Source: Streptomyces sp. NBC_01216
GTDB lineage: Bacteria; Actinomycetota; Actinomycetes; Streptomycetales; Streptomycetaceae
DNA length: 64,000 nucleotides
Assembly (NCBI RefSeq): GCF_035994945.1
Contig: NZ_CP108677.1
Coordinates: 1,922,001 to 1,986,000, forward strand
Direction: 5' to 3'
Numbering within the stretch: the first letter of the stretch is position 1; every line of letters starts with the position of its first letter. Positions 44,203-55,552 of this stretch are shown piece by piece. Under the pieces are notes generated by a model. That model made no database searches. It saw nothing but the letters and a program-made list of their open reading frames with translations, and was not told the DNA's origin. A program made the position numbers and the translations under genes.

Positions 44203-45129
44203 TCAGCCCTTGGTGAGGATGGAGCGGGCGAAGAAGAGCAGGTTGGCCGGCTTCTCCGCCAGACGGCGCATGAAGTAGCCGTACCAGTCGGTGCCGAAGG
44301 CCGTGTAGACGCGCATCCGGTGGCCCTCGGCGGCGAGCCGGTTCTGCTCCTCGCTGCGGATGCCGTACAGCATCTGGAACTCGTACTCGTCCAGCTTGCG
44401 CCCCGCGCGCCGGGCGAGCTCCTGGCCGATGGAGATCAGGCGCGGGTCGTGCGAGCCGATCATCGGGTAGCCCTCGCCCTCCATCAGGATCTTCGTGATC
44501 CGGACGTACGCCTTGTCGATCTCGGCCTTGTCCTGGAGGGCGACGGAGGCGGGCTCCTTGTAGGCGCCCTTCACGATGCGGACCCGGGAGCCGTCGGCGG
44601 CGAGGCGGCGGGCGTCCTCCTCGGTGCGGAAGAGGTACGCCTGGATGACGCAGCCGGTCTGCGGGAAGTCCTTCCGCAGCTCCTGGTGGATGGCGAACAT
44701 CGAGTCGAGGGTGGTGTGGTCCTCGGCGTCCAGGGTGACCGTGGTGCCGATGGCGGCGGCGGCCTCCACGACGGGACGCACGTTGGCGAGCGCGAGCTCG
44801 TGACCGCCCTCAAGTGCCTGGCCGAACATCGAGAGCTTGACCGACATCTCGGCGCGCGGGCCGAGGCCCAGCTCCTCGAGGCGGCCGACCAGCTCCAGGT
44901 AGGCGTCACGGGCGGCGTGGGACTGCCCGACGGTGGTGATGTCCTCACCGACGACGTCGAGGGTGACCTCCAGGCCGCGGCCCGTGATGTCCTCGACGAC
45001 CGGGATGACGTGGTCGACCGTCTCGCCGGCGATGAAGCGGCCGACGACCTGCTTGGTCCCGGGCGCGGCCGACACGAAACGGCGCATCTTGTCACTGCGC
45101 GACGCGGCGAGGATCACGGGACCCAGCAC
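44203..45129 (-). CDS. putB: proline dehydrogenase
   Basis: Monofunctional FAD-dependent proline dehydrogenase of 308 aa, membrane-associated, first step of proline breakdown. The barrel motifs SVKLSMFGQAL, TLDAEDHTTLDSM and YGIRSEEQNRL are visible. I start it at the GTG at 45129, 5 bp after GGAGGT; longer frames lack family similarity. Together with pruA it converts proline to glutamate. Confidence 0.92.
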   Translation of the reverse strand: MLGPVILAASRSDKMRRFVSAAPGTKQVVGRFIAGETVDHVIPVVEDITGRGLEVTLDVVGEDITTVGQSHAARDAYLELVGRLEELGLGPRAEMSVKLSMFGQALEGGHELALANVRPVVEAAAAIGTTVTLDAEDHTTLDSMFAIHQELRKDFPQTGCVIQAYLFRTEEDARRLAADGSRVRIVKGAYKEPASVALQDKAEIDKAYVRITKILMEGEGYPMIGSHDPRLISIGQELARRAGRKLDEYEFQMLYGIRSEEQNRLAAEGHRMRVYTAFGTDWYGYFMRRLAEKPANLLFFARSILTKG

Positions 45130-45323
45130 GGGGCACCTCCGAAGGGCGGGGGGTCGAAAGGGGCTGTACCCGGTCGTGGGGAACATGTCGGGAACAGCGA
45201 GGAGAACCACCGTGAAACCTAAGGATCGCTCCGATCCTGTGCCATCGACAGCTGTCACGCATCCGCGGACGGCATCTCAGACATTTGGATGAAGGGCCGT
45301 GGCGCGGGTGCGAGAATGTCGGC

Positions 45324-46439
45324 GTGAAGGGCGATTACCAGGAGTTGGTGGACGAGATCTCGGCGCTGCTCGGCGCCCCGGCCACACTGGAGAACCGCGA
45401 TTTCGGGCTGATCGCCTTCGGGGCCCACGACAGCGACGACGACAGCGCCATGGACCCGGTCCGCACCCGGTCGATCCTGACCCGGAAGTCCACCCCGGCG
45501 GTCCGCGCCTGGTTCGAGGACTTCGGCATCACGCGGGCGACGGGCCCGGTACGCATCCCGGCGGCGCCGGACGCGGGCGTCCTGCGGGACCGGATCTGCC
45601 TGCCGGTACGCCATCGGGGCGTCGTCCTCGGCTACGTCTGGCTGCTGGACGCCGAGCCGGGCCCGGCACCCGACCGGCTGGCGGCGGCCATGGACGTGGC
45701 CACCCGGATCGGGGGGCTGCTCGCCGACGAGGAGCGCGCCGGCCTGGATCTCTCGCGCGAGTTCGCCGCTGTCCTCACCGCCGGCGGAGGGCGGCGGGGC
45801 GACGAGGCCGTCGCGGCGCTCCGGGCGGCCCTCGGGCCGGGCGCGGACGGACTGCACACCGTCGTCTGTGTCACACCGTGGCGGGGGGAGGCTCCCTCCG
45901 TCCCGGCGGTGCCCGGGGCGGCGGCGGTGGCCACGCTGCCGGAGGCCGACTCACTGGCGGTGCTCGTGCGGCTGCGCACCGCCGAGGACCTCTCCCCCGC
46001 CCGCACGGCCGCGGAACGGCTGCGGGGTACCGCCCCGGCCGGCATCGCGACACCGTCGCGGGGCCTGGCGGAACTGCCGTCGGCCTGGCACGAGGCCGCC
46101 ACGGCGGCCCGCACCGTCGCGGCGCAGCCCTCGCTGGGCCCGGTGGCGGTGTGGGCGGACATCGGCCCGTACCGGATGCTCGCCTCGCTCCCGCACCCCG
46201 CCGCGGACCCCGCCGTGGCGCCCTTGCTGGCCCCCGCCCACACGGAACTCGCCCGCACCGCCGAGGTGTTCCTCGACAACGCGGGCCAGGCCGGCCGCAC
46301 GGCCGCCGCCCTCCGGGTGCACCGGCAGACCCTCTACTACCGGCTGTCCCGGGTGGAACAGCTGACGGGCCTGGACCTGGACGACGGCGAGGACCGGCTG
46401 CTGCTCCACATGTCGCTGAAGGCCGCGAGGCTCCGGTAG
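45324..46439 (+). CDS. PucR/CdaR-type transcriptional activator
   Basis: A 371-aa protein with an N-terminal GAF-like/PucR region and a C-terminal helix-turn-helix ([20 protein letters not shown]) typical of PucR-like activators. It is divergent from putB-pruA and is presumably the proline-responsive activator (PutR type) of that operon. I use the GTG at 45324 ([10 protein letters not shown]); an in-frame upstream ATG at 45285 would lengthen it by 13 residues. There is no strong ribosome-binding site, so the start is uncertain. Confidence 0.82.
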   Translation: MKGDYQELVDEISALLGAPATLENRDFGLIAFGAHDSDDDSAMDPVRTRSILTRKSTPAVRAWFEDFGITRATGPVRIPAAPDAGVLRDRICLPVRHRGVVLGYVWLLDAEPGPAPDRLAAAMDVATRIGGLLADEERAGLDLSREFAAVLTAGGGRRGDEAVAALRAALGPGADGLHTVVCVTPWRGEAPSVPAVPGAAAVATLPEADSLAVLVRLRTAEDLSPARTAAERLRGTAPAGIATPSRGLAELPSAWHEAATAARTVAAQPSLGPVAVWADIGPYRMLASLPHPAADPAVAPLLAPAHTELARTAEVFLDNAGQAGRTAAALRVHRQTLYYRLSRVEQLTGLDLDDGEDRLLLHMSLKAARLR

Positions 46440-46618
46440 GGCCTGGTCGGGTTCGGGCGAGGAGCATCCCGGCCATTGCCGAGCCGGCTCGTGCGCCGCG
46501 GCTCCTTGATCGCGTCCCGGAGTCTCGCGGTGTCCCGTGCCGGCACCGCACCCGGCCCATCGACGAACGTCCGGAGATCGTCTGTGGGCCGGGTGGCCGT
46601 GCCGGGGAACGCCGTGGA

Positions 46619-48208
46619 TCAGACCAGGTTGACCGAACGCGCCGAGTTCGCGCCGATGGCGGCCGAGATCTCGGTGATCACCGTCGCCGGAACGGTGTCG
46701 TCCACGGTGAGCACGACGAGTGCCTCGCCGCCTTCCTCGGTGCGCGAGACCTGCATGCCGGCGATGTTCAGACCAGCCTCGCCGAGGATGCGGCCGACCG
46801 TGCCGACGACGCCCGGACGGTCCTCGTAGCGCAGCACCACCATGTGGTCGGCGAGCGCCAGGTCCACGTCGTAGTCGCCGACCGCGACGATCTTCTGGAG
46901 GTGCTTGGGACCGGCCAGCGTGCCGGAGACCGCGACCTCCTCACCGTTCGCCAGCGTGCCGCGCACGGTGACGACGTTGCGGTGGTCGGGCGACTCGCTC
47001 GACGTGGTCAGCCGGACCTCGACCCCGCGCTCCTGCGCGAACAGCGGGGCGTTGACGTACGACACCGTCTCGTCGACCACGTCCTCGAAGACGCCCTTGA
47101 GCGCGGAGAGTTCGAGCACCTTGACGTCGTGCTGGGTGATCTCGCCGTACACCTCGACGTCGAGCCGGGCCGCGACCTCGCCCGCGAGAGCGGTGAAGAT
47201 CCGGCCGAGCTTCTCGGCCAGCGGCAGCCCCGGCTTCACGTCCTCGGCGATGACACCGCCCTGGACGTTGACCGCGTCCGGCACGAGCTCACCGGCGAGC
47301 GCCAGACGCACCGAGCGGGCGACGGCGATACCGGCCTTCTCCTGGGCCTCGTCCGTGGACGCGCCCAGGTGCGGGGTGCAGACGACCTGGTCGAGCTCGA
47401 ACAGCGGGGAGTCGGTGCAGGGCTCCTTCGCGTACACGTCGAGGCCCGCGCCCGCGACCCGGCCCTCCTTGAGGGCCGTGTACAGCGCCGCCTCGTCGAC
47501 GATCCCGCCGCGCGCGGCGTTGACGATCCGGACGCTCGGCTTGACCTTGTGCAGGGCCTCGTCGCCGATGAGACCAAGGGTCTCGGGGGTCTTCGGCAGG
47601 TGGACGGTGATGAAGTCGGCGACCTCCAGGAGTTCCTCCAGGGCCAGCAGCTTCACCCCCATCTGGGCGGCGCGGGCCGGCTGCACGTAGGGGTCGTACG
47701 CGACGATCTTCATGCCGAAGGCGGACATCCGCTGGGCGACCAGGACGCCGATGCGGCCGAGGCCGACGACACCGAGGGTCTTCTCGCTGAGCTCGACGCC
47801 CGTGTACTTCGAACGCTGCCACTCGCCGTTCTTCAGGGCGGTGTTGGCCTGCGGGATGTTGCGGGCGGTCGCGACGATCAGGCCGCAGGCCAATTCGGCG
47901 GCGGTGACGATGTTGGAGGTCGGGGCGTTCACGACCATCACGCCGGCCTTGGTGGCGGCGGAGACGTCGACGTTGTCCAGACCGACGCCGGCCCGGGCGA
48001 CGACCCGGAGCTTCCTGGCGGCGGCGATGGCCTCCGCGTCGACCTTGGTCGCGGAGCGGACCAGGATCGCGTCCACGTCGGCGATGGCGGGGATCAGCTC
48101 GGCACGGTCCGCGCCGTTGCAGTGCCGGATCTCGAAGTCCGGGCCCAGCGCGTCGACGGTGGCGGGCGACAGCTCTTCAGCGATGAGTACGACAGGTTTC
48201 GAGCTCAC
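46619..48208 (-). CDS. serA: D-3-phosphoglycerate dehydrogenase
   Basis: First enzyme of serine synthesis, 529 aa, long (type I) form with a Rossmann/substrate part (VGLGRIGVLVAQRM; catalytic-His segment TPHLGAST), an intervening allosteric substrate-binding domain and a C-terminal ACT domain (VLRYEDRPGVVGTVGRILGE). Such enzymes are feedback-inhibited by L-serine. Start at the GTG at 48208 with GAGG upstream. It lies 236 bp downstream of ilvC on the same strand but is separated from it by a terminator hairpin. Confidence 0.96.
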   Translation of the reverse strand: MSSKPVVLIAEELSPATVDALGPDFEIRHCNGADRAELIPAIADVDAILVRSATKVDAEAIAAARKLRVVARAGVGLDNVDVSAATKAGVMVVNAPTSNIVTAAELACGLIVATARNIPQANTALKNGEWQRSKYTGVELSEKTLGVVGLGRIGVLVAQRMSAFGMKIVAYDPYVQPARAAQMGVKLLALEELLEVADFITVHLPKTPETLGLIGDEALHKVKPSVRIVNAARGGIVDEAALYTALKEGRVAGAGLDVYAKEPCTDSPLFELDQVVCTPHLGASTDEAQEKAGIAVARSVRLALAGELVPDAVNVQGGVIAEDVKPGLPLAEKLGRIFTALAGEVAARLDVEVYGEITQHDVKVLELSALKGVFEDVVDETVSYVNAPLFAQERGVEVRLTTSSESPDHRNVVTVRGTLANGEEVAVSGTLAGPKHLQKIVAVGDYDVDLALADHMVVLRYEDRPGVVGTVGRILGEAGLNIAGMQVSRTEEGGEALVVLTVDDTVPATVITEISAAIGANSARSVNLV

Positions 48209-48378
48209 GTGAGTCCTCACAGATCCAGTGCGGACGGCCGTCCCGACGGCCGCAGGCGGTGGAGGGGCTTGCCGCGTGAAAGCGCACGACGCTGTGGGCC
48301 TGACGCGAATGTTGTTGAGCAGTGTAGTGGGGCGCCGACGCCGTGCATGCGCCTCGTCGGAAGGATCACCCGTCCGTG

Positions 48379-48397
48379 GTTGGACGGGCTGTCCAAC
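48379..48397. promoter_or_regulatory. inverted repeat upstream of serA
   Basis: gttggac-gggct-gtccaac (7-5-7) is perfect. It lies between serA and the ilvC terminator, 170 bp before serA, so it may be an operator or a second weak hairpin. Confidence 0.4.
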
Positions 48398-48407
48398 GAT
48401 GCGACGG

Positions 48408-48432
48408 GGGGCCGGACCAGGTGTCCGGCCCC
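48408..48432 (-). terminator. terminator after ilvC
   Basis: ggggccggac (48408-48417) with gtccggcccc (48423-48432), a 10-bp perfect stem 12 bp after the ilvC stop. Confidence 0.75.
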
Positions 48433-48444
48433 GCGCCGGAAGGC

Positions 48445-49572
<1,128 letters not shown>

Positions 49573-50097
49573 TCAGGCGCTGCGGTCGAGAGCGCGGAGG
49601 GAACGGTCCGTGATGGACCGGGAACCACGCCCTATGGCGATCGTGCCGGACTGCACGAGTTCCTTGATGCCGAACTGCTCCAGCATCTTGAGCATGGCCT
49701 CGAGCTTGTCACTCGAACCGGTGGCCTCGATGGTGACCGCCTCGGGCGAGACGTCCACGGTCTTGGCGCGGAACAGCTGGACGATCTCGACGATCTGGGA
49801 CCGGGTCTCGTTGTCGGCGCGGACCTTCACCAGCACGAGCTCGCGCTGGATCGCGGCGCCGGGCTCGAGTTCGACGATCTTCAGGACGTTGACCAGCTTG
49901 TTGAGCTGCTTGGTCACCTGCTCCAGGGGCAGGTCCTCGACATTGACCACGATGGTGATGCGGGAGATGTCGGGGTGCTCGGTGACACCGACGGCGAGCG
50001 AGTCGATGTTGAAACCGCGGCGGGAGAACAGCGCGGCGATCCTGGCCAGGATGCCGGGGGTGTTCTCCACCAGGACGGAGAGCGTGTGCTTGGACAT
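49573..50097 (-). CDS. ilvN: acetolactate synthase small (regulatory) subunit
   Basis: ACT-domain regulatory subunit of 174 aa that binds valine and controls IlvB. The N-terminal ACT segment HTLSVLVENTPGILARIAAL (about residues 3-22) and the C-terminal IlvN domain are both present. It lies 32 bp after ilvB, so it is coupled in one operon. Confidence 0.96.
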   Translation of the reverse strand: MSKHTLSVLVENTPGILARIAALFSRRGFNIDSLAVGVTEHPDISRITIVVNVEDLPLEQVTKQLNKLVNVLKIVELEPGAAIQRELVLVKVRADNETRSQIVEIVQLFRAKTVDVSPEAVTIEATGSSDKLEAMLKMLEQFGIKELVQSGTIAIGRGSRSITDRSLRALDRSA

Positions 50098-50129
50098 GTG
50101 CGTCGTACCTCTTCCTACGGCTCTTCGTC

Positions 50130-51980
50130 TCAGTCGTCTTCGTTGTCGCCGAAGTCGGGGCGGACTCCCCGGGCGGCCATGACCTCGTCGTTGGAGGTGC
50201 CGGCGGCGACCATCGGCCAGACCTGGGCGTCCTCGTGGACGATGAAGTCGACGACGACCGGGCGGTCGTTGATGGCGTTGGCCTCGGCGATGACCCTGTC
50301 CAGGTCGGCCGGGGACTCACAGCGGAGTGCGACACAGCCCATGGCCTCGGACAGCTTGACGAAGTCCGGGATGCGGGTGCCCTTCGAGGGCTCCAGGCCC
50401 GTCGCCCCCGGGCCGGAGTGCAGCACCGTGTTGGAGTAGCGCTGGTTGTAGAACAGGGTCTGCCACTGGCGGACCATTCCGAGGGCGCCGTTGTTGATGA
50501 TGGCGACCTTGATCGGGATGTTGTTCAGCGCGCAGGTGACGAGTTCCTGGTTGGTCATCTGGAAGCAGCCGTCGCCGTCGATCGCCCAGACCGGACGGTC
50601 CGGCTGGCCGGCCTTTGCGCCCATGGCGGCGGGGACCGCGTAGCCCATCGTCCCGGCGCCGCCGGAGTTCAGCCAGGTGGCCGGCCGCTCGTAGTCGATG
50701 AAGTGCGCGGCCCACATCTGGTGCTGGCCGACGCCGGCGGCGTAGATGGTGTCGGCGGGGGCGAGCTGGCCGATGCGCTGGATGACCTGCTGCGGCGAGA
50801 GGCTGCCGTCCTCCGGCAGGTCGTAGCCGAGCGGGTAGGTCTCGCGCCAGCGGTTCAGGTCGCTCCACCACGCGGTGTAGTCGCCCCGGTGGCCGTCGCT
50901 GTGCTCCAGCTGGACGGCCTGGACCAGGTCGGCGATGACCTCGCGGGCGTCACCGACGATCGGCACGTCGGCGACCCGGTTCTTGCCGATCTCGGCCGGG
51001 TCGATGTCGGCGTGGACGATCTTGGCGAACGGGGCGAAGCTGTCCAGCTTGCCGGTGACGCGGTCGTCGAAGCGGGCTCCGAGGGCGACGATCAGGTCGG
51101 CCTTCTGCAACGCGGTGACGGCGGTGACCGCACCGTGCATGCCCGGCATCCCCACGTGCAGCCGGTGGCTGTCGGGGAACGCGCCCAGCGCCATCAGCGT
51201 GGTGGTGACGGGGGCGCCGGTGAGCTCGGCGAGGACCTTCAGCTCGGCGGTGGCACCGGCCTTCAGGACGCCGCCGCCGACGTACAGGACGGGACGCCGG
51301 GCGGTGGTGATGAGCTTCGCGGCCTCGCGGATCTGCTTGGCGTGCGGCTTGGTCACCGGGCGGTAGCCGGGCAGGTCCGCCTGCGGGGGCCAGCTGAAGG
51401 TGGTCTTCGCCTGGAGGGCGTCCTTGGCGATGTCGACCAGGACCGGTCCCGGGCGGCCGGTGGAGGCGATGTGGAATGCCTCGGCGATGGTCCGCGGGAT
51501 GTCCTCGGCCTTGGTGACCAGGAAGTTGTGCTTGGTGATCGGCATCGTGATACCGCAGATGTCCGCCTCCTGGAAGGCGTCCGTGCCGATGGCCTTGGAG
51601 GCGACCTGGCCGGTGATCGCGACCAGCGGAACGGAGTCCATGTGCGCGTCGGCGATCGGGGTGACGAGGTTCGTGGCACCGGGACCCGAGGTCGCCATGC
51701 AGACGCCGACCTTGCCGGTGGCCTGCGCGTAGCCGGTCGCGGCATGCCCCGCGCCCTGCTCGTGGCGGACCAGGATGTGGCGGACCCGGGTCGAGTCCAT
51801 CATCGGGTCGTACGCGGGGAGGATGGCGCCGCCCGGGATACCGAAGACGGTGTCGGCCCCCACTTCCTCGAGAGAACGGATGAGGGACTGCGCACCCGTG
51901 ACGTGCTCGACGGTGGTGGCGGTCTGTCCGCCGCTACGGGCCCGCGGCTGCGGATGGTGCCCGGTGGCCTGCTCGGTCAT
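50130..51980 (-). CDS. ilvB: acetolactate synthase large (catalytic) subunit
   Basis: Thiamine-diphosphate enzyme of 616 aa forming acetolactate or acetohydroxybutyrate. The catalytic glutamate lies in [11 protein letters not shown], and the ThDP/Mg motif runs from [10 protein letters not shown] to NNGALGMV. I place the start at the ATG at 51980, which leaves 7 nt after GAGAAG; an ATG two codons earlier would leave only 1 nt. An attenuator lies immediately upstream. Confidence 0.96.
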   Translation of the reverse strand: MTEQATGHHPQPRARSGGQTATTVEHVTGAQSLIRSLEEVGADTVFGIPGGAILPAYDPMMDSTRVRHILVRHEQGAGHAATGYAQATGKVGVCMATSGPGATNLVTPIADAHMDSVPLVAITGQVASKAIGTDAFQEADICGITMPITKHNFLVTKAEDIPRTIAEAFHIASTGRPGPVLVDIAKDALQAKTTFSWPPQADLPGYRPVTKPHAKQIREAAKLITTARRPVLYVGGGVLKAGATAELKVLAELTGAPVTTTLMALGAFPDSHRLHVGMPGMHGAVTAVTALQKADLIVALGARFDDRVTGKLDSFAPFAKIVHADIDPAEIGKNRVADVPIVGDAREVIADLVQAVQLEHSDGHRGDYTAWWSDLNRWRETYPLGYDLPEDGSLSPQQVIQRIGQLAPADTIYAAGVGQHQMWAAHFIDYERPATWLNSGGAGTMGYAVPAAMGAKAGQPDRPVWAIDGDGCFQMTNQELVTCALNNIPIKVAIINNGALGMVRQWQTLFYNQRYSNTVLHSGPGATGLEPSKGTRIPDFVKLSEAMGCVALRCESPADLDRVIAEANAINDRPVVVDFIVHEDAQVWPMVAAGTSNDEVMAARGVRPDFGDNEDD

Positions 51981-52044
51981 CAGCATTCTCTTCTCGAAGC
52001 AGAGGTTTTTGCGAGGGTTTGGGGTGATCCGGTGCAACAAAAAA

Positions 52045-52072
52045 CCCCTCGTGCCGGGAGGCAAGCGAGGGG
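52045..52072 (-). terminator. ilvB attenuator terminator
   Basis: On the minus strand cgagggg/cccctcg (52066-52072 with 52045-52051), plus inner ggca/tgcc pairing, followed by a run of six Ts (52044-52039). It lies 65 bp before ilvB and 43 bp after the leader stop. Confidence 0.88.
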
Positions 52073-52115
52073 AGCGCGTCGGTAGCGTTCTCAGCGGGCC
52101 GTTCAAGGCCCTGCT

Positions 52116-52157
52116 TCAGCCGACGCGCTTTCCAAGTACGAGAATTCGGGTGCGCAT
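52116..52157 (-). CDS. ilvB leader peptide (13 aa)
   Basis: Encodes MRTRILVLGKRVG, whose Ile-Leu-Val-Leu run is what a branched-chain amino-acid attenuator needs. A GGGAGG site lies about 10 bp before the ATG at 52157. The downstream terminator and the intervening 43 nt complete the attenuator. Ribosome stalling at these codons would favour anti-termination into ilvBNC. Confidence 0.88.
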   Translation of the reverse strand: MRTRILVLGKRVG

Positions 52158-52190
52158 GGCCCTGACCCTCCCCCCGACGCACCATCAGTG

Positions 52191-55100
52191 TCAAGCGGGT
52201 GGGACGGGCGTCTCATTATTTGAGCGGAACGGAGGATGGAAACCGGCCGCAGCGCGACTACCCGGCAGGCCGGCCGCACCCCCGCTGAGCACGGGCAACG
52301 GTGTCGCGCCCGGTAGGGGGTACGCGCCCCGGAGCAGCGCCCGGCGCAGCCGGTACTCGTCCAGCGGGCCCGAGAAGGCCAAGCCCTGACCGTGGGTGCA
52401 CCCCATGGCCCGCAGGGCGGCCACCTGCTCCGGTACGTCGACGCCGTCGGCGACGGACTGGAGCCCGAGGTCCCGGGCGATCCGCAGCAGCCCACTGGTG
52501 ATCTTGCGCAGCCGGGCGGACTCGACCACGCCCTCGACCAGCCCCTTGTCGAGCCGCAGCACGTCCACGGGCAGACGGCGCAGCGCGTGGATGGCGGCGT
52601 AGCCGCTGCCGAAGCCGTCCAGGCCGATCCGGACGCCGAGTCTCCGCAGGGCCACCAGCCGCTGTTCCAGCTCGTCGAAGGAGGTCCGGGGGTCGTTGTC
52701 GACGATCTCGATCATCAGGGAGCCGGAGGGCAGCCCGTGTCGGGTGAGCAGGGACTCGACGGAGTCGAGCGGCAGGGAGCGGTCCAGCAGACCGCGGGCG
52801 GAGAGGCGGATGGAGACCGGGGTGAGATAGCCGAGGCCGGCCCGTTCGGCGGCCTGCTCGACGGCCTCCTCCAGGAGTCGGCGGCCCAGCTCGGCGGTGA
52901 GCTCGCCCTCACCGGAGTCGACCGGGTCGGTGACCCGGAGGAACTCGGCGGGGGTGAACAGGATGCCTTGCGCCGAGCGCCAGCGGGCCTGGGCGGCGAT
53001 GGCGGTGACACGGCCGGTGGAGAGGTCCACCACGGGCTGGTGGAGCAGCGCGAACTCGCCCTCGTGCAGGGCGGCGCGCAGCCGGGTCGCCCGTTCCGTC
53101 CTGCGCACGACGTCGGCCTGCATCTGCGGGGCGTAGAGCTCGACGCGGTCCTTGCCGCCGGCCTTGGCCCGGTACATCGCGAGGTCGGCGTTGCGCAGCA
53201 GGTCGCCGGCTCCGATGCCGGGCTCGGCGAAGGCGACGCCGATGGAGGCGGCGACCCGCACCTCGTTCCCGTGGTCGAGGCGGTACGGCTGCGAGAGCGT
53301 GAGGCGCAGCCGGTCGGCGATCTCCCGGACCTGGGCCTCGCGGGCGGCCTGGTCCCGGGTGCCGTCACCGAGGATGAGGGCGGCGAACTCGTCGCCGCCG
53401 AGGCGGGCGGCGGTATCCCCGGCCCGCACGGAGTCCTGGAGCCGGCGGGCGGCCTGGACGAGCAGTTCGTCGCCGGCCTGATGGCCGAGCCGGTCGTTGA
53501 CACCCTTGAAACCGTCGAGGTCGATGAAGAGCACGGCGGTTCCGGGGTCGGAGGAGCGCCGGCCCGCGAGCGCGCCCCGGACCCGCCGGGTGAACAGGGC
53601 ACGGTTGGGCAGGTCGGTGAGCGAGTCGTGCTCGGCGTTGTGCTGGAGCTGCGCCTGGAGTCGGACCCGTTCGGTGACGTCCCGGCTGTTGAAGATCAGC
53701 CCGCCCTGGTGGCGGTTGACGGTGGACTCGACGTTGAGCCAGTCCCCGCGACCGGAGCGGAAGCGGCACTCGATCCGGGTGGTGGGTTCCTCCGCGGGGG
53801 ATGCGGCCAGGAAGCGGCGGACCTCGTGCACCACGCCGCCGAGGTCGTCGGGATGGATGAGGGAGGCGAGTTCCTCGCCGATGAGCTCCCCGGCCTCCCT
53901 TCCGTAGACCCCGGACGCGGCGGGGCTGACATAGCGGAGTATGCCGGTGGGCGCGGCGATCATGATGACGTCGCTGGAGCCCTGCACCAGCGACCGGAAG
54001 TGGTTCTCCTTCTGGGCCAGTTCGTGGGTGAGGGCGATGTTGTCGAGGAGCATGATGCCCTGGCGCACGACCAGCGCGAGCACGACCGTGCAACTGGTCA
54101 TGACGACCACGCGGTCCACGCTTCGCCCCTCGACGACGTTGTACAGGATGCCGAGCATGCAGACGGCGGCGGCGAGGTACGGGGTGAGGGCGGCGAGCGA
54201 GCCGGCGACCGGGCGGCTGGGCGACCGCTGGCCACGCGCCGCGGGCGGGCCGGGGTCGGGGCCGCGGCAGGCGCCCCACGGGGCGTAGGCGAGGAGCAGC
54301 GAGCCGGCGAACCAACCGGCGTCGAGCAGCTGGCCCGAGGTGTAGTTCTCGCGCAGCAGGGGCGAGGTGAACAGGGCGTCGCAGAGCACGGTCAGCGCGA
54401 GCGCGGCGATGGCGGTGTTGGTCGCCGAGCGGTTCACCTGGGAGCGACGGAAGTGCAGGGCGAGGACCATGCTGACGAGCACGATGTCCAGGAGGGGGTA
54501 GGCGAGGGAGAGCGCGGCGCGGGTCACGCTCTCGTCCTGGAAGTGCGCGGTGTGCGCGAGAGCGAGGCTCCAGGAGAGCGTCAGCAGGGAGCCGCCGATG
54601 AGCCAGGCGTCCAGGGCGAGGCAGACCCAGCCGGCCCGGGTGACGGGTTTCTTGGCGAGCACGAGCAGGCCCACGATGGCGGGCGGGGCGAAGAGAAGGA
54701 AGAAGACGTCGGCGAGGGAGGGACTGGGCACCTCCCTGCGGAGCACGACCTCGTACCAGCCCCAGACGGCGTTACCGGCGGCGGCCATGCCGGAGGAGAA
54801 GGAGAAGAGCAGCCAGGCGGGGCGGAACCGGTTCCCGCGGACGCGGGCGTGGAGCAAGCAGGAGACGCAGGCGGCGAGGGCGGCGGCGCTCAGGCCGAAG
54901 TCCCCCATGAAAAGGGCGAGTTCCTCGGAGCCCCAACCGAGGGCGGCGCCGGTGGCGTAGCCCGCGCAGACCAGTCCGAGGAGGATCTGGGCCACGATCG
55001 CGCCGGTCCCGGTGTCGGTGCGGCCCGGCCCCGGGTCCTGGGCGCCGGGAGTGCGGGGGCCGGGGATCCATGGCCCTGGACCGCTCCGCCGGGGGCCGGG

Positions 55101-55244
55101 CGCCTCCGAGCCGTCGGTACCGCCGCGCCCGCCCGTGGCCTCGGCGTCGCGGGCGCCGCCCCTCCGCATCCCGAGGAGGGCGCCCGGGGTGCTCACCGCG
55201 TCCCCCGGGGCGGCTTCGTGTCGGCCGCGTGGGCCTTCGGGCAT
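52191..55244 (-). CDS. membrane PAS-GGDEF protein with degenerate EAL domain
   Basis: Probable cyclic-di-GMP enzyme, about 1017 aa. It has a disordered Pro/Gly-rich start, roughly eight to nine membrane segments (about residues 85-400), a PAS domain (about 415-530), a GGDEF domain with intact RLGGDEFAAL (about 612-621), and an EAL domain whose catalytic signature reads TAIAAQARW where active enzymes have VEALLRW. The DDFGTG motif reads LDGFGSGYAA, and the K and E residues of later motifs are also replaced. It therefore looks like a diguanylate cyclase with a non-catalytic EAL sensor. The start is uncertain (ATG 55244, GTG 55197 or GTG 55400). It resembles the S. coelicolor CdgF type as I recall. 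Confidence 0.85.
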   Translation of the reverse strand: MPEGPRGRHEAAPGDAVSTPGALLGMRRGGARDAEATGGRGGTDGSEAPGPRRSGPGPWIPGPRTPGAQDPGPGRTDTGTGAIVAQILLGLVCAGYATGAALGWGSEELALFMGDFGLSAAALAACVSCLLHARVRGNRFRPAWLLFSFSSGMAAAGNAVWGWYEVVLRREVPSPSLADVFFLLFAPPAIVGLLVLAKKPVTRAGWVCLALDAWLIGGSLLTLSWSLALAHTAHFQDESVTRAALSLAYPLLDIVLVSMVLALHFRRSQVNRSATNTAIAALALTVLCDALFTSPLLRENYTSGQLLDAGWFAGSLLLAYAPWGACRGPDPGPPAARGQRSPSRPVAGSLAALTPYLAAAVCMLGILYNVVEGRSVDRVVVMTSCTVVLALVVRQGIMLLDNIALTHELAQKENHFRSLVQGSSDVIMIAAPTGILRYVSPAASGVYGREAGELIGEELASLIHPDDLGGVVHEVRRFLAASPAEEPTTRIECRFRSGRGDWLNVESTVNRHQGGLIFNSRDVTERVRLQAQLQHNAEHDSLTDLPNRALFTRRVRGALAGRRSSDPGTAVLFIDLDGFKGVNDRLGHQAGDELLVQAARRLQDSVRAGDTAARLGGDEFAALILGDGTRDQAAREAQVREIADRLRLTLSQPYRLDHGNEVRVAASIGVAFAEPGIGAGDLLRNADLAMYRAKAGGKDRVELYAPQMQADVVRRTERATRLRAALHEGEFALLHQPVVDLSTGRVTAIAAQARWRSAQGILFTPAEFLRVTDPVDSGEGELTAELGRRLLEEAVEQAAERAGLGYLTPVSIRLSARGLLDRSLPLDSVESLLTRHGLPSGSLMIEIVDNDPRTSFDELEQRLVALRRLGVRIGLDGFGSGYAAIHALRRLPVDVLRLDKGLVEGVVESARLRKITSGLLRIARDLGLQSVADGVDVPEQVAALRAMGCTHGQGLAFSGPLDEYRLRRALLRGAYPLPGATPLPVLSGGAAGLPGSRAAAGFHPPFRSNNETPVPPA

Positions 55245-55552
55245 GGCCGGGCGGGCGGCCTGGCTCGGGAGAGGATGGCCGCCACACGTCGCGCCCGCGG
55301 GGCGCACCGGGGTCGGCGACGGCTGCCCCGCCGCATCGGATCGTCGGTCCGTCGGCCGTCCTTCACCCGCTACCCCCCTCAGTGCCTGATGACCCGTCAC
55401 ATCGCTCCCCGGCGTCAACTCGTACTCGACGCGGCCCCCCACCCTCGGGACGATACACCAGGACCGTCACTCAGGGACAGGGCTCCTCTACTCAGCGTGA
55501 CGGACCGGAGGGGTTGGCGGGCGCCTGGGGGCGCACGGCGCACGGGCGCGGC

